In this document: positions 9,135 through 18,600 of the stretch, one piece after another
How positions within the stretch are numbered: the first letter of the stretch is position 1
Layout of the letters: each line of letters starts with the position of its first letter
Origin: Heterostelium multicystogenum
Lineage: Eukaryota > Evosea > Eumycetozoa > Acytosteliales > Acytosteliaceae
DNA length: 23,646 nt
Assembly (NCBI GenBank): GCA_003667245.1
Contig: RCNN01000361.1
Span: forward strand, 1-23,646
Direction: 5' to 3'
Notes under the pieces: generated by a model
The model's input: only the letters and a program-made list of their open reading frames with translations
Databases searched by the model: none
What the model was told of the DNA's origin: nothing
Translations under genes and position numbers: made by a program

Positions 9135-9227
9135 TGTGGCGAGAGAGCTTGCTCCCGCTGGACTGCGCAGCAGGCCCATTTTTTGGGGCCGCTTCGCGCC
9201 CCAGCGGGAGCAAGCTCCCTCGCCACA
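9135..9227. repeat. REP doublet (REPIN-like), copy 2
   Basis: It has the same architecture as 7585-7676: left arm TGTGGCGAGAGAGCTTGCTC, right arm ending CTCCCTCGCCACA, centre CTGCGCAGCAGG...GGGGCCGCTTCGCG. It differs from copy 1 at only a few bases. It lies between the transporter gene and the FadR-type regulator. Confidence 0.9.
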
Positions 9228-9245
9228 GGGGGTGAGTCTGTCTCA

Positions 9246-10558
9246 TCAGAACTCTTGGTGGGCGGGCAGCACCGGTTTTCTTGGCCTGGAAGGCATACCC
9301 TTGTTGACCGTCCAGCACCTTGTTGGGCGCGCTGGATATCGATGTCTTTTTCCCAGCGGGCGATGGCCACGGTGGCGACGCAGTTGCCGATCAGGTTGGT
9401 CAGCGCCCGGCCAATGCCCATGAACCAATCCACCGCCAACACCAGCACCAGGCCCACCACCGGAATCGCCGGGATTGCGGTGAGTGTCGCCGCCAGAATC
9501 ACCAGTGCCGAACCCGGAATCCCGTGGGCGCCCTTGGAGGTGATCAGCGACACCAGCAGGATGGTCAGCAGGTCGGTCATCGACAGCGGTGTGCCGGTGG
9601 CATTGGCGATAAACACGATGGCCAGGGTCAGGTAGATGGAGAAACCGTCGAGGTTGAATGAATACCCGGTCGGAATCACCAGGCCCACGGTGGAGCTGCC
9701 AATGCCAAGGTGTTCCAGTTTACGCATGATCTGTGGCAACACGGCATCGGAGGACGCGGTGCCCATCACGATCAACAGTTCTTCCCGCAGGTACTTGAGC
9801 AGCGGCATCATCCGCAGGCCCGACAGGCGCATCACCAGCCCCAGAATCACCGCGACGAACAGGAAGCACGTAAGGTAGAACAGGCCCACCAGGCTGCCCA
9901 GGTGTTGCAGGGAATCCAGGCCGTAGGTGCTGGTGGTGAAGGCGATGGCGCCGAACACGCCGATGGGCGCCAGGCGCACGATCATGCCCATGATGCGGAA
10001 GATCACGTGGCTCAGCTCGTTGATCAACCGCGAGATGCCGGAAGCGGCTTCGCCCACCAGGTTCAGTGCGCTGCCGAACAACACCGAGAACAACAGCACT
10101 TGCAGCACGTTGTTGTCCGCGAAGGCGCCGATCACCGAGTTGGGGATCAGGTCCATCAGGAACTGGCTGGTACCCTTGATGTGTTGGCCACGGTCTGCCA
10201 GTTCATTCAGGCCGGCAGACGACAGTTGCTCCAGGTGGATATTGGCGCCGGTGCCGATCCCGGTGCTGAAGGCCATGATCAGGCCGATCACCAGGGCCAC
10301 GGTGGTCAGTGCTTCAAAGTAGATCACCGACTTGAGGCCGATGCGCCCGACTTTCTTCAAGTCGCCGGCACCGGAAATACCGCTGACCACCACGCAGAAT
10401 ACGATCAGGCCAATCAGCATTTTGATCAGCTTGATGAAGCCGTCACCCAGGGGTTTGAGTTGCGAGGAGAATTCAGGGAGGGCGAGGCCGCAGATTATGC
10501 CGATCACCAGGCCAATCACGACTTGCAGGAAAATCGAACGCGAGCACCATCTGAGCAT
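9246..10558 (-). CDS. dctA: DctA-type dicarboxylate:cation symporter
   Basis: An inner-membrane carrier of the DAACS family that takes up C4-dicarboxylates or related acids with Na+ or H+. It starts MLRWCSRSIFLQVVIG at ATG 10558. Family signatures are GTASSDAVLPQIMRKLEHLG (re-entrant loop), VIPTGYSFNLDGFSIYLT, TSKGAHGIPGSALVILAATL, and RALTNLIGNCVATVAIARWE near the end, with about eight hydrophobic helices. The frame is intact to the C-terminal tail. There, two small shifts after IQRAQQ move it into the adjacent REP element; the tail that ends HQEF with TGA at 9246-9248 is the likely true end, giving about 437 residues. The exact substrate is uncertain because pseudomonads carry several paralogues; the symbol means the family, not proven orthology. 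A FadR-type regulator lies downstream. Confidence 0.9.
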
Positions 10559-10607
10559 GGGAAGGATCTCTATTCGGTGCCCTGGTGGGTCCAGGGCTTA
10601 ATTGTTG

Positions 10608-10620
10608 TGGTCTGACCGGT
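10608..10620. promoter_or_regulatory. Putative GntR/FadR-family operator 1
   Basis: TGGTCTGACCGGT contains the palindrome GGTC-T-GACC (10609-10617), the form typical of operators for FCD GntR regulators. It lies about 50 bases upstream of the dctA-type start codon, near the expected transcript start. Confidence 0.5.
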
Positions 10621-10692
10621 ATGTCCAGTGCGGGGCCAGTCTACGCTCGGTTTTTTTCAAGTCGCAAGTAAATATTACGCGGATGGCAGGTC

Positions 10693-10705
10693 CCGGTCTG
10701 ACCAG
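10693..10705. promoter_or_regulatory. Putative GntR/FadR-family operator 2
   Basis: The same GGTC-T-GACC palindrome (10695-10703) occurs 86 bases from the first, about eight helical turns. Two copies in one divergent promoter region could allow looping or control of both dctA and tag. Confidence 0.45.
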
Positions 10706-10792
10706 TTGGTTCGCAAGGTTTCGTGCTTGAGCGGTTGGCGGCCCGGAATTTTTTTTCGCTTATCATCCCGGGCTTGGTTCACAGGGTGAGTT

Positions 10793-11424
10793 ATGGATAT
10801 TCCAGGATTGATCACGGACGCGGCGGGCGTCACCAGCTGTACGTGGCGCACGGCGGCGCCGGAGTACCCGGATTACCACGACCACGAATGGGGCGTGCCG
10901 GTGGCCGATGACATTGCGCTGTACGAGAAGATTTGCCTGGAGGGTTTTCAGGCGGGCATGGCGTGGATCACCATCCTGCGCAAGCGCGAGGCGTTTCGCC
11001 GGGCGTTCGAGGGCTTTGATTTTCGCCGGGTGGCGCGGTACACCGAGCAGGACATCGAGCGATTGATGGCCGACCCGGGCATCGTGCGCAATTCGCGCCA
11101 AGATCGTGTCCACCATCAACAACGCCCGGCGCGCCTGTGAGCTGGTGGATGAGACCGGTTCGCTGGCGGCGTGGCTGTGGTCGTTTGAACCGGCCGCCGA
11201 TGAGCGCCCGGCGGTGGTGGACATGGCGTACTGGACGGCCAACCCCACGTCAGCCGCGTCAACACGTTTGTCCCAAGGCCCTGAAAAAGCGTGGCTGGAG
11301 CTATGTGGGGCCGACCACGATGTATGCGTTCATGCAGGCGATGGGCATGGTCAACGACCACCTTGAAGGCTGTACCTGCCGGTCTCGAATCGAACACCTG
11401 CGCCACCACTTCAAACGACCCTGA
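10793..11424 (+). CDS. tag: DNA-3-methyladenine glycosylase I (frameshifted)
   Basis: This base-excision repair enzyme removes 3-methyladenine from alkylated DNA. The ATG at 10793 has AGGGTGAG upstream. The N terminus contains the zinc/active-site segment SCTWRTAAPEYPDYHDHEWG (Cys and His ligands). The middle has GFQAGMAWITILRKREAFRRAF, matching the family's 'GFQAGLSW..IL.KR..FR..F'. The end has SYVGPTTMYAFMQAMGMVND followed by H and C ligands in HLEGCTCR. Two frameshifts (near 11095 and 11260) split it. The total of about 210 codons fits the family. It is transcribed divergently from the dctA-type gene. Confidence 0.95.
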
Positions 11425-11447
11425 GCCACTGACTGTGCGCGGTTATA

Positions 11448-11539
11448 ACTGTGTGTGGCTTGCCGGCGATGGCGGTGGATCAGCAAACACAACTGTGTCT
11501 GATGCACCGCCATCGCAGGCAAGCCAGCTCCCACAGGAG
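11448..11539. repeat. REP doublet of a second class
   Basis: TGGCTTGCCGGCGATGGCGGTG on the left is mirrored by CACCGCCATCGCAGGCAAGCCAGC on the right, ending TCCCACAGGAG, a different REP type from the two at 7585 and 9135. It lies between the convergent tag and cupin genes. Confidence 0.8.
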
Positions 11540-11555
11540 GGTGCGGTGGCGCGGG

Positions 11556-11956
11556 TTAGTGGGGCAGCGGCGTGAGCACGTCGGCCTTGTCATCCATCAC
11601 CATCACTACCAGCAGTTTCGCCGGTTGGGTCTGGCTGGCATTGCTGGATTCAAAGTGCCGCGAGCCGGCGGGTTCGTAGAACGATTGGCCGACCTTGTAG
11701 GTGATCGCCTTCTCATCGTTGACCCGCGAGGTGATTGCACCTTCCAGCACATAGGCCACGGCCGTGCCGGTGTGGCTATGGGGCACGGTGGCCTGGCCCG
11801 GGCGTAGTCCACGGTGAGCATCACGGTTTTCTTGCCGGGGACGTTGGCCAGGGCGTGTTCCTGCAACACGTTGATCTTTTCCTGGTTGTACACCGGGTCG
11901 TGGGCAAAGGCGCTTAACGAGGCCAGCAGCAGGGTGGTGCCGAGCAGTACTTTCAT
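11556..11956 (-). CDS. Exported small cupin-domain protein (frameshifted once)
   Basis: About 133 residues. The N terminus MKVLLGTTLLLASLSAFA is a clear signal peptide, with cleavage expected after AFA, so the product is periplasmic or secreted. The cupin barrel follows: VMLTVDYARG, the metal-site segment VPHSHTGTAVAYVLEG, then YKVGQSFYEPAGSRHFESSN, which supplies the last His. A single frameshift near 11805 separates the signal peptide half from the cupin half. It lies 84 bases downstream of the MocR gene on the same strand; a candidate regulatory site sits in that gap. The substrate is unknown. Confidence 0.85.
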
Positions 11957-12002
11957 GGTGAGGCTCCGAGTGAGTCGAGACCCGTTCACCCTAGGCCCCG
12001 AT

Positions 12003-12028
12003 CCGGATTTGACCAATAGCCAATCCGG
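12003..12028. promoter_or_regulatory. Inverted repeat with a TTGG-CTA-TTGG core upstream of the cupin gene
   Basis: CCGGATT (12003-12009) and AATCCGG (12022-12028) flank a core that reads TTGGCTATTGGTCA on the minus strand. It lies about 50-70 bases before the cupin ATG. A similar core occurs at 15420-15437. It could be an operator or a weak hairpin after the MocR gene. Confidence 0.4.
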
Positions 12029-12039
12029 CGGAAATTCCC

Positions 12040-13473
12040 TCAGCCAATCTGTCGCAGGATATCCCGCACCACGTCCAGCGCCGGGTCAATGTCCAGGGTT
12101 TCGATCGCGCCAAACCCGATCTTTCAGTCCCTCGCGTACTGGTGTGTCGTGGAAAAACACGCTCAGCGGATAGAGCCCCACGTCAGCCTCCCGTGCCAAT
12201 TGGGTGAGCTGCGGAATATTCACCGGCACCTTGCACAGTGCGGCCAGATGGAACCCGGCCACGGTGGGCACCACGTCGAACCACGGCGAGAGGTCCCCCG
12301 CCAGGCGCTGCAGAATCCGTTCCCGGCGCCCGGCATATACCCCATGGCAGCGCCGAATGTGCTTGAGCAGGTAGCCTTCGCTGATGAACTTGGCCAGGGC
12401 CCATTGCGGCAGGGTGGAGCTGTGCTGGTCGGTGAGTTGCTTGGCCTTGAGCACCGCGCCGAAAATCGCCGGCGGCAACACCGTGTAGCCCAGGCGCAAC
12501 TCCGGCAGCAGGGTTTTCGAGAAGGTCCCGACGTAGGCGACCACGCCGCGGGTGTCCATGCTTTGCAGGGAGTCGGTGGGGCGGCCCTCGTAGCGGAATT
12601 CGCTGTCGTAGTCATCCTCGATCACGATGGCGCCCAACGCCAGCGCACGTGCCAGCAACGCCTCACGGCGCGGCACGCTCATGGGCATGCCCAGGGGGAA
12701 CTGATGGGACGGTGTCACGTAGATCAGCCGCGTGCCGTCGGGAATCAAGTCGACCCGCAGGCCGTGTTCGTCCACCGGCACGCCCACCACGGTCGCCCCC
12801 ATGGCGTCGAACATCAGTCGCACCGGGGTGTAGCCGGGGTCTTCCATGGCGACGACGGTGCCCGGTTCCAGCACCACGCGGGCGATCAGGTCAAGCGCCT
12901 GCTGGCGCCGTTGGTGACTACGATGTCGTCTTCGCTGCACCTGACCCCACGGGAAAATGCGATATGCCCGGCGATTGCACTGCGCAGGGCCGGCAAGCCT
13001 TCCGGCCGGCTGTAGAAGCCGCTGTCCTGTGAGATACGGCGCAAGGCATCGAGGGTGCAGCGCCGCCATTCATCCTGGGGGAACTGGCTGCGGGCGGTGG
13101 CACCGCCGATAAAGTCCCGGCTCGGGCGGGTTTCACGGTTGGGGTGACCCATGGGCGCGGAAGGGCCTGCCACTTGGCCAGGTTGGCGGCGCAGGCAAGG
13201 TCGGCGGCACTTTGCAGGTGTTCGCGGCGCGTGGCCCAGGCGTTGACGAACGTGCCACGGCCGATCCTGCCGACCAACAACCCTTCGTAGGTCAGCGCCG
13301 CGTAGGTGTCTGAGACTGTCTTGCGCGGACACGCCCAGTTGCAGGGCCAGCAAGCGGCTGGGAGGCAATTGCGACCCGGCCACCAGTTGTCCCGACTCAA
13401 TGGCCGTGCGCAATTGCTGGTAAAGCTGTTCGGCCAGGTCCTTGCGGCCCTTGATAACGACGTGCAGTTCCAT
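12040..13473 (-). CDS. MocR/PdxR-type regulator: GntR winged helix fused to aminotransferase domain (frameshifted)
   Basis: About 477 codons, normal for MocR proteins, which bind PLP and often control vitamin B6, amino-acid or GABA-type genes. The N-terminal winged helix reads AEQLYQQLRTAIESGQL, LPPSRLLALQLGVSRKTV and TYEGLLVGRIGRGTFVN. The fold-I aminotransferase domain shows FYSRPEGLPALRSAIAGHI, PGYTPVRLMFDAMGA, VIEDDYDSEFRYEGRP (PLP Asp) and VGTFSKTLLPELRLGY, where SKT holds the Lys for the PLP aldimine. The end reads IGFGAIETLDIDPALD, with TGA at 12040-12042. Four frameshifts lie near 13328, 13160, 12905 and 12115. Its target is unknown; the flanking cupin and short-chain dehydrogenase genes are candidates. 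Confidence 0.92.
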
Positions 13474-13533
13474 GTTTCATCCAGAGGCAAGCAATCACCC
13501 GCAAGATTACCGCAAGTCACCCGCCAGCCCGAA

Positions 13534-14302
13534 TCAGGACAGGAAACCACCGTCTACATTCAGCGATACACCGGTGGTGTAGCTCGACGCATCGCTGGCC
13601 AGGTACAGCACCGCGCCGGCCATCTCGCTCGGGTCGGCCACGCGCTTGAGGGGGATCTGCGCCAGGGCCATTTTCAGGATCGAGTCGTTCTTAACCAGCG
13701 CGGAGGCGAACTTGGTGTCGGTCAGGCCCGGCAGCAGTGCGTTGCAACGAATGCCGAACGGCGCGCATTCCTTGGCGAAGACTTTGGTCATGTTGATCAC
13801 GGCGGCCTTGGTCACCGAGTAGATGCCCTGGAATACGCCCGGCGAAATCCCGTTGATCGAGGCCACGTTGATGATGCTGCCGCCACCGTTCTCGCGCATC
13901 AGCTTGCCGGCTTCCACCGACATGAAGAAGTAGCCGCGAATGTTCACGTCGACGGTCTTCTGGAATGCGCCCAGGTCGGTGTCCAGCACGTTGCAGAACT
14001 GCGGGTTGGTGGCGGCGTTGTTGACCAGGATGTCCAGGCGGCCGAACTGTTCGCGGATCGCGGCAAACACGTTGGTGATCTGTTCCATTTCGCCGATATG
14101 GCAGGCAATTGCCGTGGCCTTGCCGCCGTCGGCGATGATCGCGTCGGCCACGTGCTGGCAGCCGTCGATCTTGCGGCTCGACACGATCACGTGGGCGCCT
14201 TGCTGGGCCAGCAACTTGGCGATGGCCTCACCGATACCCGCGGCTGGCGCCGGAAACGAAAGCGATCTTGCCGTCGAGGTCGAACAGTTGGGTCTTGGAC
14301 AT
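13534..14302 (-). CDS. Short-chain dehydrogenase/reductase (SDR)
   Basis: A classical SDR of about 255 residues that uses NAD(P). The ATG at 14302 follows AAGGA by seven bases. The dinucleotide motif is in the SGASRGIG segment (with a frameshift near 14240), then DILVNNAATNP, the catalytic Ser in INVASINGISPG, the YSVTKAA segment with the Tyr and Lys, and RCNALLPGLTDTKF. It ends in LNVDGGFLS, the usual SDR C terminus. It begins 20 bases after the phosphotransferase stop on the same strand, so the two form an operon. This SDR plus APH-kinase pairing is common in pseudomonads near acyl-CoA metabolism genes; the substrate is not evident. Confidence 0.93.
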
Positions 14303-14322
14303 GGTTTTTTCCTTGAAGAGGG

Positions 14323-15390
14323 TCAGAGGGAAGACTGTTTGATGACATTCAGGCTCATCTGCTCAAGCAGCTTGTTCATGTGAATGAACTGCGCAAAGCG
14401 TTTGTCCTGGGTCTGGCCATGGAAGAAGCGGTAGTAGATCTGCTGCACGATGCCGGCCAGGCGGAACAGGCCGTAGGTGTAGTAGAAGTCGAAATTGTCG
14501 ATCTGGATCCCGGAGCGTTCGGCGTAGTAGTCGACGAACTGGCGGCGGGTAAGCATGCCGGGGGCGTTGCTCGGCTGGCGGCGCATCAGTTGCACCGGGG
14601 CCGGGTCGGCCGCTTTCGATCCAGTAGGCGAGGGTGTTGCCCAGGTCCATCAGCGGGTCGCCGAGGTGGTCAGTTCCCAGTCCAGCACGCCGATGATCTG
14701 CATCGGGTTATGCGGGTCGAGGATCACGTTGTCGAAGCGGTAGTCGTTGTGGACGATGCTCGAGGTGGGGTGGTCGGCCGGCATCTTGTCGTTGAGCCAG
14801 GCACGTACCGCTTCCCAGCTGGGGGCGTCGGGGGTCAGGGCTTTTTCGTAGCGGTCGCTCCAGCCGCGAATCTGCCGCTCCACATAACCTTCGGGCTTGC
14901 CTAGGTCGGCCAGGCCGCAGGCGCTGTAGTCGACCTGGTGCAGCTCGACGAACTTGTCGATAAAGCTTTTGCACAAGGCTTCGGTTTTCGCCGCGTCCAG
15001 GCCCAGTTCCGGCGGCAGGTCCGAGCGCAGGATGATCCCCTTGACCCGCTCCATCACGTAGAACTCGGCGCCGATCACTGACTCGTCGGTGCAGTGCACG
15101 TAGGCCTTGGGGCAATACGGGAAACCGTCCTTGAGCTGGTTGAGAATCCGGTATTCGCGGCCCATGTCGTGGGCGGACTTGGCCTTGTGGCCAAAGGGCG
15201 GGCGGCGCAGCACGAATTCCTGGCCGGGGTATTCCAGCAGGTACGTCAGGTTGGAGGCACCCCCGGGGAACTGGCTGATTTTGACGCTGCCGCTCAAGCC
15301 CGGGATATGGGCCTTGAGGTAGGGATCGATGAGGCTGGCATCAAGTTCTTCGCCGGGGCGAATCTGGGTCGATTGGTCATTAAGCGCCAT
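14323..15390 (-). CDS. APH-family phosphotransferase (ACAD10/11-like kinase), frameshifted
   Basis: About 355 residues with the protein-kinase-like APH fold. The start MALNDQSTQIRPGEELD at 15390 is followed by the glycine-rich FPGGASNLTYLL, the ATP Lys region EFVLRRPPFG, the catalytic loop IVHNDYRFDNVILD (His-Asp-Asn) and the metal-binding DWE in VLDWELTT. This subtype resembles the kinase domain of acyl-CoA dehydrogenase 10/11, which phosphorylates 4-hydroxyacyl-CoAs, rather than antibiotic-resistance enzymes. That substrate is an inference from family similarity. Two frameshifts (near 14660 and 14620) precede the C-terminal part, which ends at TGA 14323. It is the first gene of the operon with the SDR. 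Confidence 0.9.
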
Positions 15391-15419
15391 GCTTATCCCT
15401 TCTGCTTATTCTTAAGGCC

Positions 15420-15437
15420 TTGGACTATTGGCTAATC
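15420..15437. promoter_or_regulatory. TTGG-ACTA-TTGG motif upstream of the phosphotransferase gene
   Basis: TTGGACTATTGGCTAATC matches the core inside 12003-12028 (TTGG, CTATTGG, then AATC) with one extra base. It lies 30-47 bases before the phosphotransferase ATG, where an operator would be expected. Direct TTGG repeats of this kind fit MocR-type binding sites, but this is inference. Confidence 0.35.
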
Positions 15438-15448
15438 TAATGCGCGCG

Positions 15449-15475
15449 GCCGCCAAGCCACAAGGTTGGGGCGGC
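15449..15475. terminator. Weak hairpin upstream of the APH/SDR operon
   Basis: GCCGCC-AA-CC pairs with GG-TT-GGGGCGGC around ACAA. There is no convincing T tract on either strand, so termination is doubtful. It lies after the TadG-like gene on the minus strand. Confidence 0.3.
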
Positions 15476-15520
15476 TTAATAGGTTAGCGTGTTGGCCGAT
15501 GATCAGCGGGCTTGATGTGC

Positions 15521-17410
15521 TCAGATCACCAGAACTGCGCGCCCGCCGGGGTTGCAGGACAGGTTGGCACCGATTTCGACTTTCGCCAGGTCGATGCCCA
15601 GGCCGGCGAGCAGGTTATTGACCAGCGGGTCGAGGAGCGGGCTGAGCAGTCCGGAGATGATGCCGCTGAGCAGATTCAGTACGCCGGTGATCAGGCCGAC
15701 ACCACCAGGTTCAGCACCAGCCCAATCAGTCCGCCCTGTGTCGGTGGATGGTTGATCAACTGGATGCCATTGAGGGTGTTGCTCAAGCTGCCCACCACGT
15801 TGTTGGAAACTGAAACTGAAGTAATCCGGGGGGCTTTTCAACTCGGGCGGAGACAGGTAAGTGTGGTTCCGGACGGTCTTGGCCACGCTGCTGTCGATCT
15901 TCAGGCTGATGCCACCGACGCCATACGGTTGCCGGGGATCGCAGACACCGTTGCTACAGGTCTTCACCCCAAGGTCGAGTAATGGGAATTCGTCAACGTT
16001 CAGTGGTGCTGTGGAGGAAAACAGGTTTTTTGGGTCGATCTGGCCCACCATCAGCCTAACCGCCGAGGTGGTACCGAGCACCGACAAGGCTTTGTCCGCA
16101 GGCCCGTTGCAGCGATATCCGGTGACCGTGCTGCTGCCGCTGGCGGCTTCCAGTGCTACATCGATTTGCTGGCCGATTTTGGGGTCAAAGGAGCTGCCTA
16201 ACAAGATGCCCACCAGCGCCGTTACCCCGCCCAGTAAATCGTTCACCGCGCCGATTGCCGGCAGTTTCACCGAGATCAACGTCCTGACTTGCGCGGTCCT
16301 GACGTAGATCGGCTGGGTGGCGATCAGCTTGGGTTACCTTATGGCGGAAACCTGCGCCGGTTCAATGACCTTGGTCTTGACCGTGATATTCAGCAGTCCC
16401 AGCACATCCACCGGCAACTCCACCGCGACCGCGTTGTACTTGTTCGACAGTTGCACAAACCCCTGGATCAGGTTGAACAGTTGCAGGTTAACGTCCAGGG
16501 CGCTCTTGTCGGTGCCGTTCTGGATGGTCAGCAGGTCGCCCAGGTGCAGGATCTTGGTGCCGGGTGCAATCAGCTTGATCGCTTCCAGGTTATTGATCAC
16601 CACCTTGACCGCATCGCCCCCCAGCTTGAGTACATCTATCGCGGCCTGGATCAGATCGCCGACGCTGGCGTCGGTCTTGAGCAACTCGTCGTAGTTGCCG
16701 GCGCTGACCTTCAATTGAATCGCCAGCGCGTCCAGGTAACTGAGCAGGTTGATATCGGTATTGATCAGGCCCTTCCAGCCCACCGCATCGAGTTGCAATT
16801 TGCCCCCCAGCAGTCCGCCGATCAACGCATTGAGTGCCGCGGACTTGGTGCTGTCCACGGTCAGCAAGGTGCTGCGGATGGTCAGTACGGCCACCGGTGG
16901 CGCGGGCACGGCGGCCACGGCCACTGCCTGCAACCGGATGGTCGGCTCGAAAGGGCCGGTGGAGAGCAGCATGAACAGGCGGTTGGCGATACTGGTGACG
17001 ACGCGGTGGGTGGCGATGACCTGGATCGCATCGGACCTTGAGGGATTGGGGCTGAAGGCGCGCATGAAGTCAGCCCCGGTGACCAGGGTGCCACAGGTGG
17101 TCGCCAGGGTACGGTCTTCGTTGAGCGGGAAATCATTGCGGGCTGCGCTTTGGATCGCGAATTGCGCGGCGTTGGTATTCGGCGTCACGCAGGCGCCGCC
17201 GCGGGTGACCACTTCCAGCGCCGCGGTGTCGGCAACCCGTTGCAGCTTGCGCTTTTCCAGGTACAGCCGGCCGCTGTCGACCACCAGCAACAGGAACAAC
17301 AGTGCGATCCCAGGGTCATCGCACCCATCAGTCCTATTGCGCCGCGTTGGCGGCCGAGCCGGGTCCTTGGCAAACCATCCTGCGTTCCTTCGCCGGTCCA
17401 GTACCGGCAT
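15521..17410 (-). CDS. TadG-like (TadE/G, DUF2134-type) membrane-anchored protein, frameshifted
   Basis: About 630 codons. Near the N terminus is the TadE/G hallmark, a basic stretch RLGRQRGAIGLMGAMTLG followed by a single hydrophobic helix (IALLFLLLVVDSGRLYLEKR) and LQRVADTAALEVV. The rest is a long exported domain with a CVTPNTN segment, many Leu/Ile/Asp repeats (about residues 200-450) and a Gly/Leu-rich end (LLSGIISGLLSPLLDPLVNNLLAGLG). Such proteins are usually minor components of Flp/Tad pilus systems or of a related exported complex. Frameshifts lie near 17360, 17310, 16320 and 15700-15800. I chose ATG 17410 because GAGGGG stands nine bases upstream. The ATG at 17470 overlaps the preceding gene's stop (TAATG) and is an alternative. 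No other tad gene is visible here. Confidence 0.78.
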
Positions 17411-17469
17411 TCTGAGTATCCCCTCAGGCAGTGTAGTCAGGTTTTGCAAGGATTCATGGCTATTGGCCA

Positions 17470-18420
17470 TTATTTTCGCGGAGGCAGTGCCACGGGCGTC
17501 AGCACAGGGCGGCCGGCAAAGTATTCCAGCAGGTTGTCCGCCACGCGCTGCACGGTGTCATGGGCGGCTTCCGGCGACAGGCCGGCGACGTGGGGCGTGA
17601 GCACGGTATTGCTGAGGCGCTTGAGCGCGTCGGGCACGTTGGGTTCATCGTCGAACACGTCCAGTGCCGCGCCGCCGATGCGCCGTTGCTCCAGGGCGGT
17701 AATCAGGTCGGCAGTGACCACCACGCTGCCACGGCCGATGTTCACCAGGAAACCGTTGGGCCCCAGTGCATCGAGGGCCTGGCGGTCGATCAAATGTCGC
17801 GTGCTGGCGCCGCCCGGGGTGGCCAGGATCAGGAAGTCCGAGGCCCGCGCCAGTTCCACGGCGGTGGCGCAGTAGGTGTAGTCCACATCTTCGCGGGGCT
17901 GGCGGTTGTGATAACTCACCTCCATGCCAAAACCCAGGGCAGCCCGCTTGGCGATTTCCAGGCCCACGGCCCCCAGGCCGAGAATGCCCAGCTGTTTGCC
18001 GGCCAGGGAAGGGCGCATTATCTTGGGCCATTCGCTGCGCCGTACTGCTGCGTCCGCCCGGGGAATGTCCCGCACCAGGCACAGCAGCAAAGCCATGGCG
18101 TGGTCGGCCACCGACGGCGCATTCACCCCGGCGCCATTGGTGACCACGATTCCACGGTTGCTGGCGGCTTGCAGGTCCACGTGTTCATACCCGGCGCCGA
18201 TCACGCAGATGATCTCAAGCAGCGGCAGCGCGGCGATTTCCTCGGCGTACAGGCCCAGCGGGCCACGGGTCAGCACCGCCTGGACCTGCCCGCCGTGGGT
18301 CTTGATGGCCTTGGCGCGTTCGGCCGGGGTGGGCGCAAGAATCACGTGAAAGCCATTGCCTTCGATGATCGGCAGGTAGTCGTTGATGGTTTCAACCAGG
18401 ACCAGAACGGTGACGGGCAT
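17470..18420 (-). CDS. D-2-hydroxyacid dehydrogenase (glyoxylate/hydroxypyruvate reductase type)
   Basis: An intact 316-residue frame, one of the few unbroken genes in the window. The NAD(P)-binding motif is GILGLGAVGLEIAKRA. The catalytic Arg lies in VNIGRGSVV, the Glu in ALDVFDDEP and the His in LTPHVAGLSPEA. Together they are typical of the family that reduces glyoxylate, hydroxypyruvate or 2-ketogluconate. The start MPVTVLVLVET at 18420 follows AGGAA at moderate distance. The TadG-like frame may overlap its stop codon. I cannot choose among GhrA, GhrB and TkrA-type activities from the sequence, so no symbol is given. Confidence 0.94.
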   Translation of the reverse strand: MPVTVLVLVETINDYLPIIEGNGFHVILAPTPAERAKAIKTHGGQVQAVLTRGPLGLYAEEIAALPLLEIICVIGAGYEHVDLQAASNRGIVVTNGAGVNAPSVADHAMALLLCLVRDIPRADAAVRRSEWPKIMRPSLAGKQLGILGLGAVGLEIAKRAALGFGMEVSYHNRQPREDVDYTYCATAVELARASDFLILATPGGASTRHLIDRQALDALGPNGFLVNIGRGSVVVTADLITALEQRRIGGAALDVFDDEPNVPDALKRLSNTVLTPHVAGLSPEAAHDTVQRVADNLLEYFAGRPVLTPVALPPRK

Positions 18421-18600
18421 CGGAAGGTTCTTCCTGAAGGATTAGAGGCTTGGATTATGCGGGATTTGTAGTCCCGATCGTTTTCTTTACCGCAGAAAAA
18501 TTTCATTTCTCACCAGCCTAATCTGATTTTCCAGACCGCTCGTCCTAGGCCTTTTTACTGCAGCAGACTTCGACGACTTTCCTTAGCAGAGACGTCATGG

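Noticed and set aside
9710..10615. A 301-codon plus-strand ORF rich in His and Gln
   Set aside because: It is the antisense shadow of the intact dctA-type gene.
12089..13015. A 308-codon plus-strand ORF
   Set aside because: It is the antisense shadow of the MocR gene, which has clear PLP-enzyme motifs.
14323..15390. Antibiotic (aminoglycoside) resistance phosphotransferase
   Set aside because: The kinase motifs are shared by the whole APH superfamily. The N terminus and the SDR neighbour fit the ACAD10/11-like metabolic branch.
16289..17041. A 250-codon plus-strand ORF
   Set aside because: It is antisense to the TadG-like gene and composed of Gln/Asp/His strings typical of shadows.
17457..17469. 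A third TTGG/CTATTGG-like site (TGGCTATTGGCCA)
   Set aside because: It lies at the overlap of two coding frames and lacks the flanking AATC; chance is likely.
17560..18471. A 303-codon plus-strand ORF
   Set aside because: It is the antisense shadow of the intact hydroxyacid dehydrogenase.
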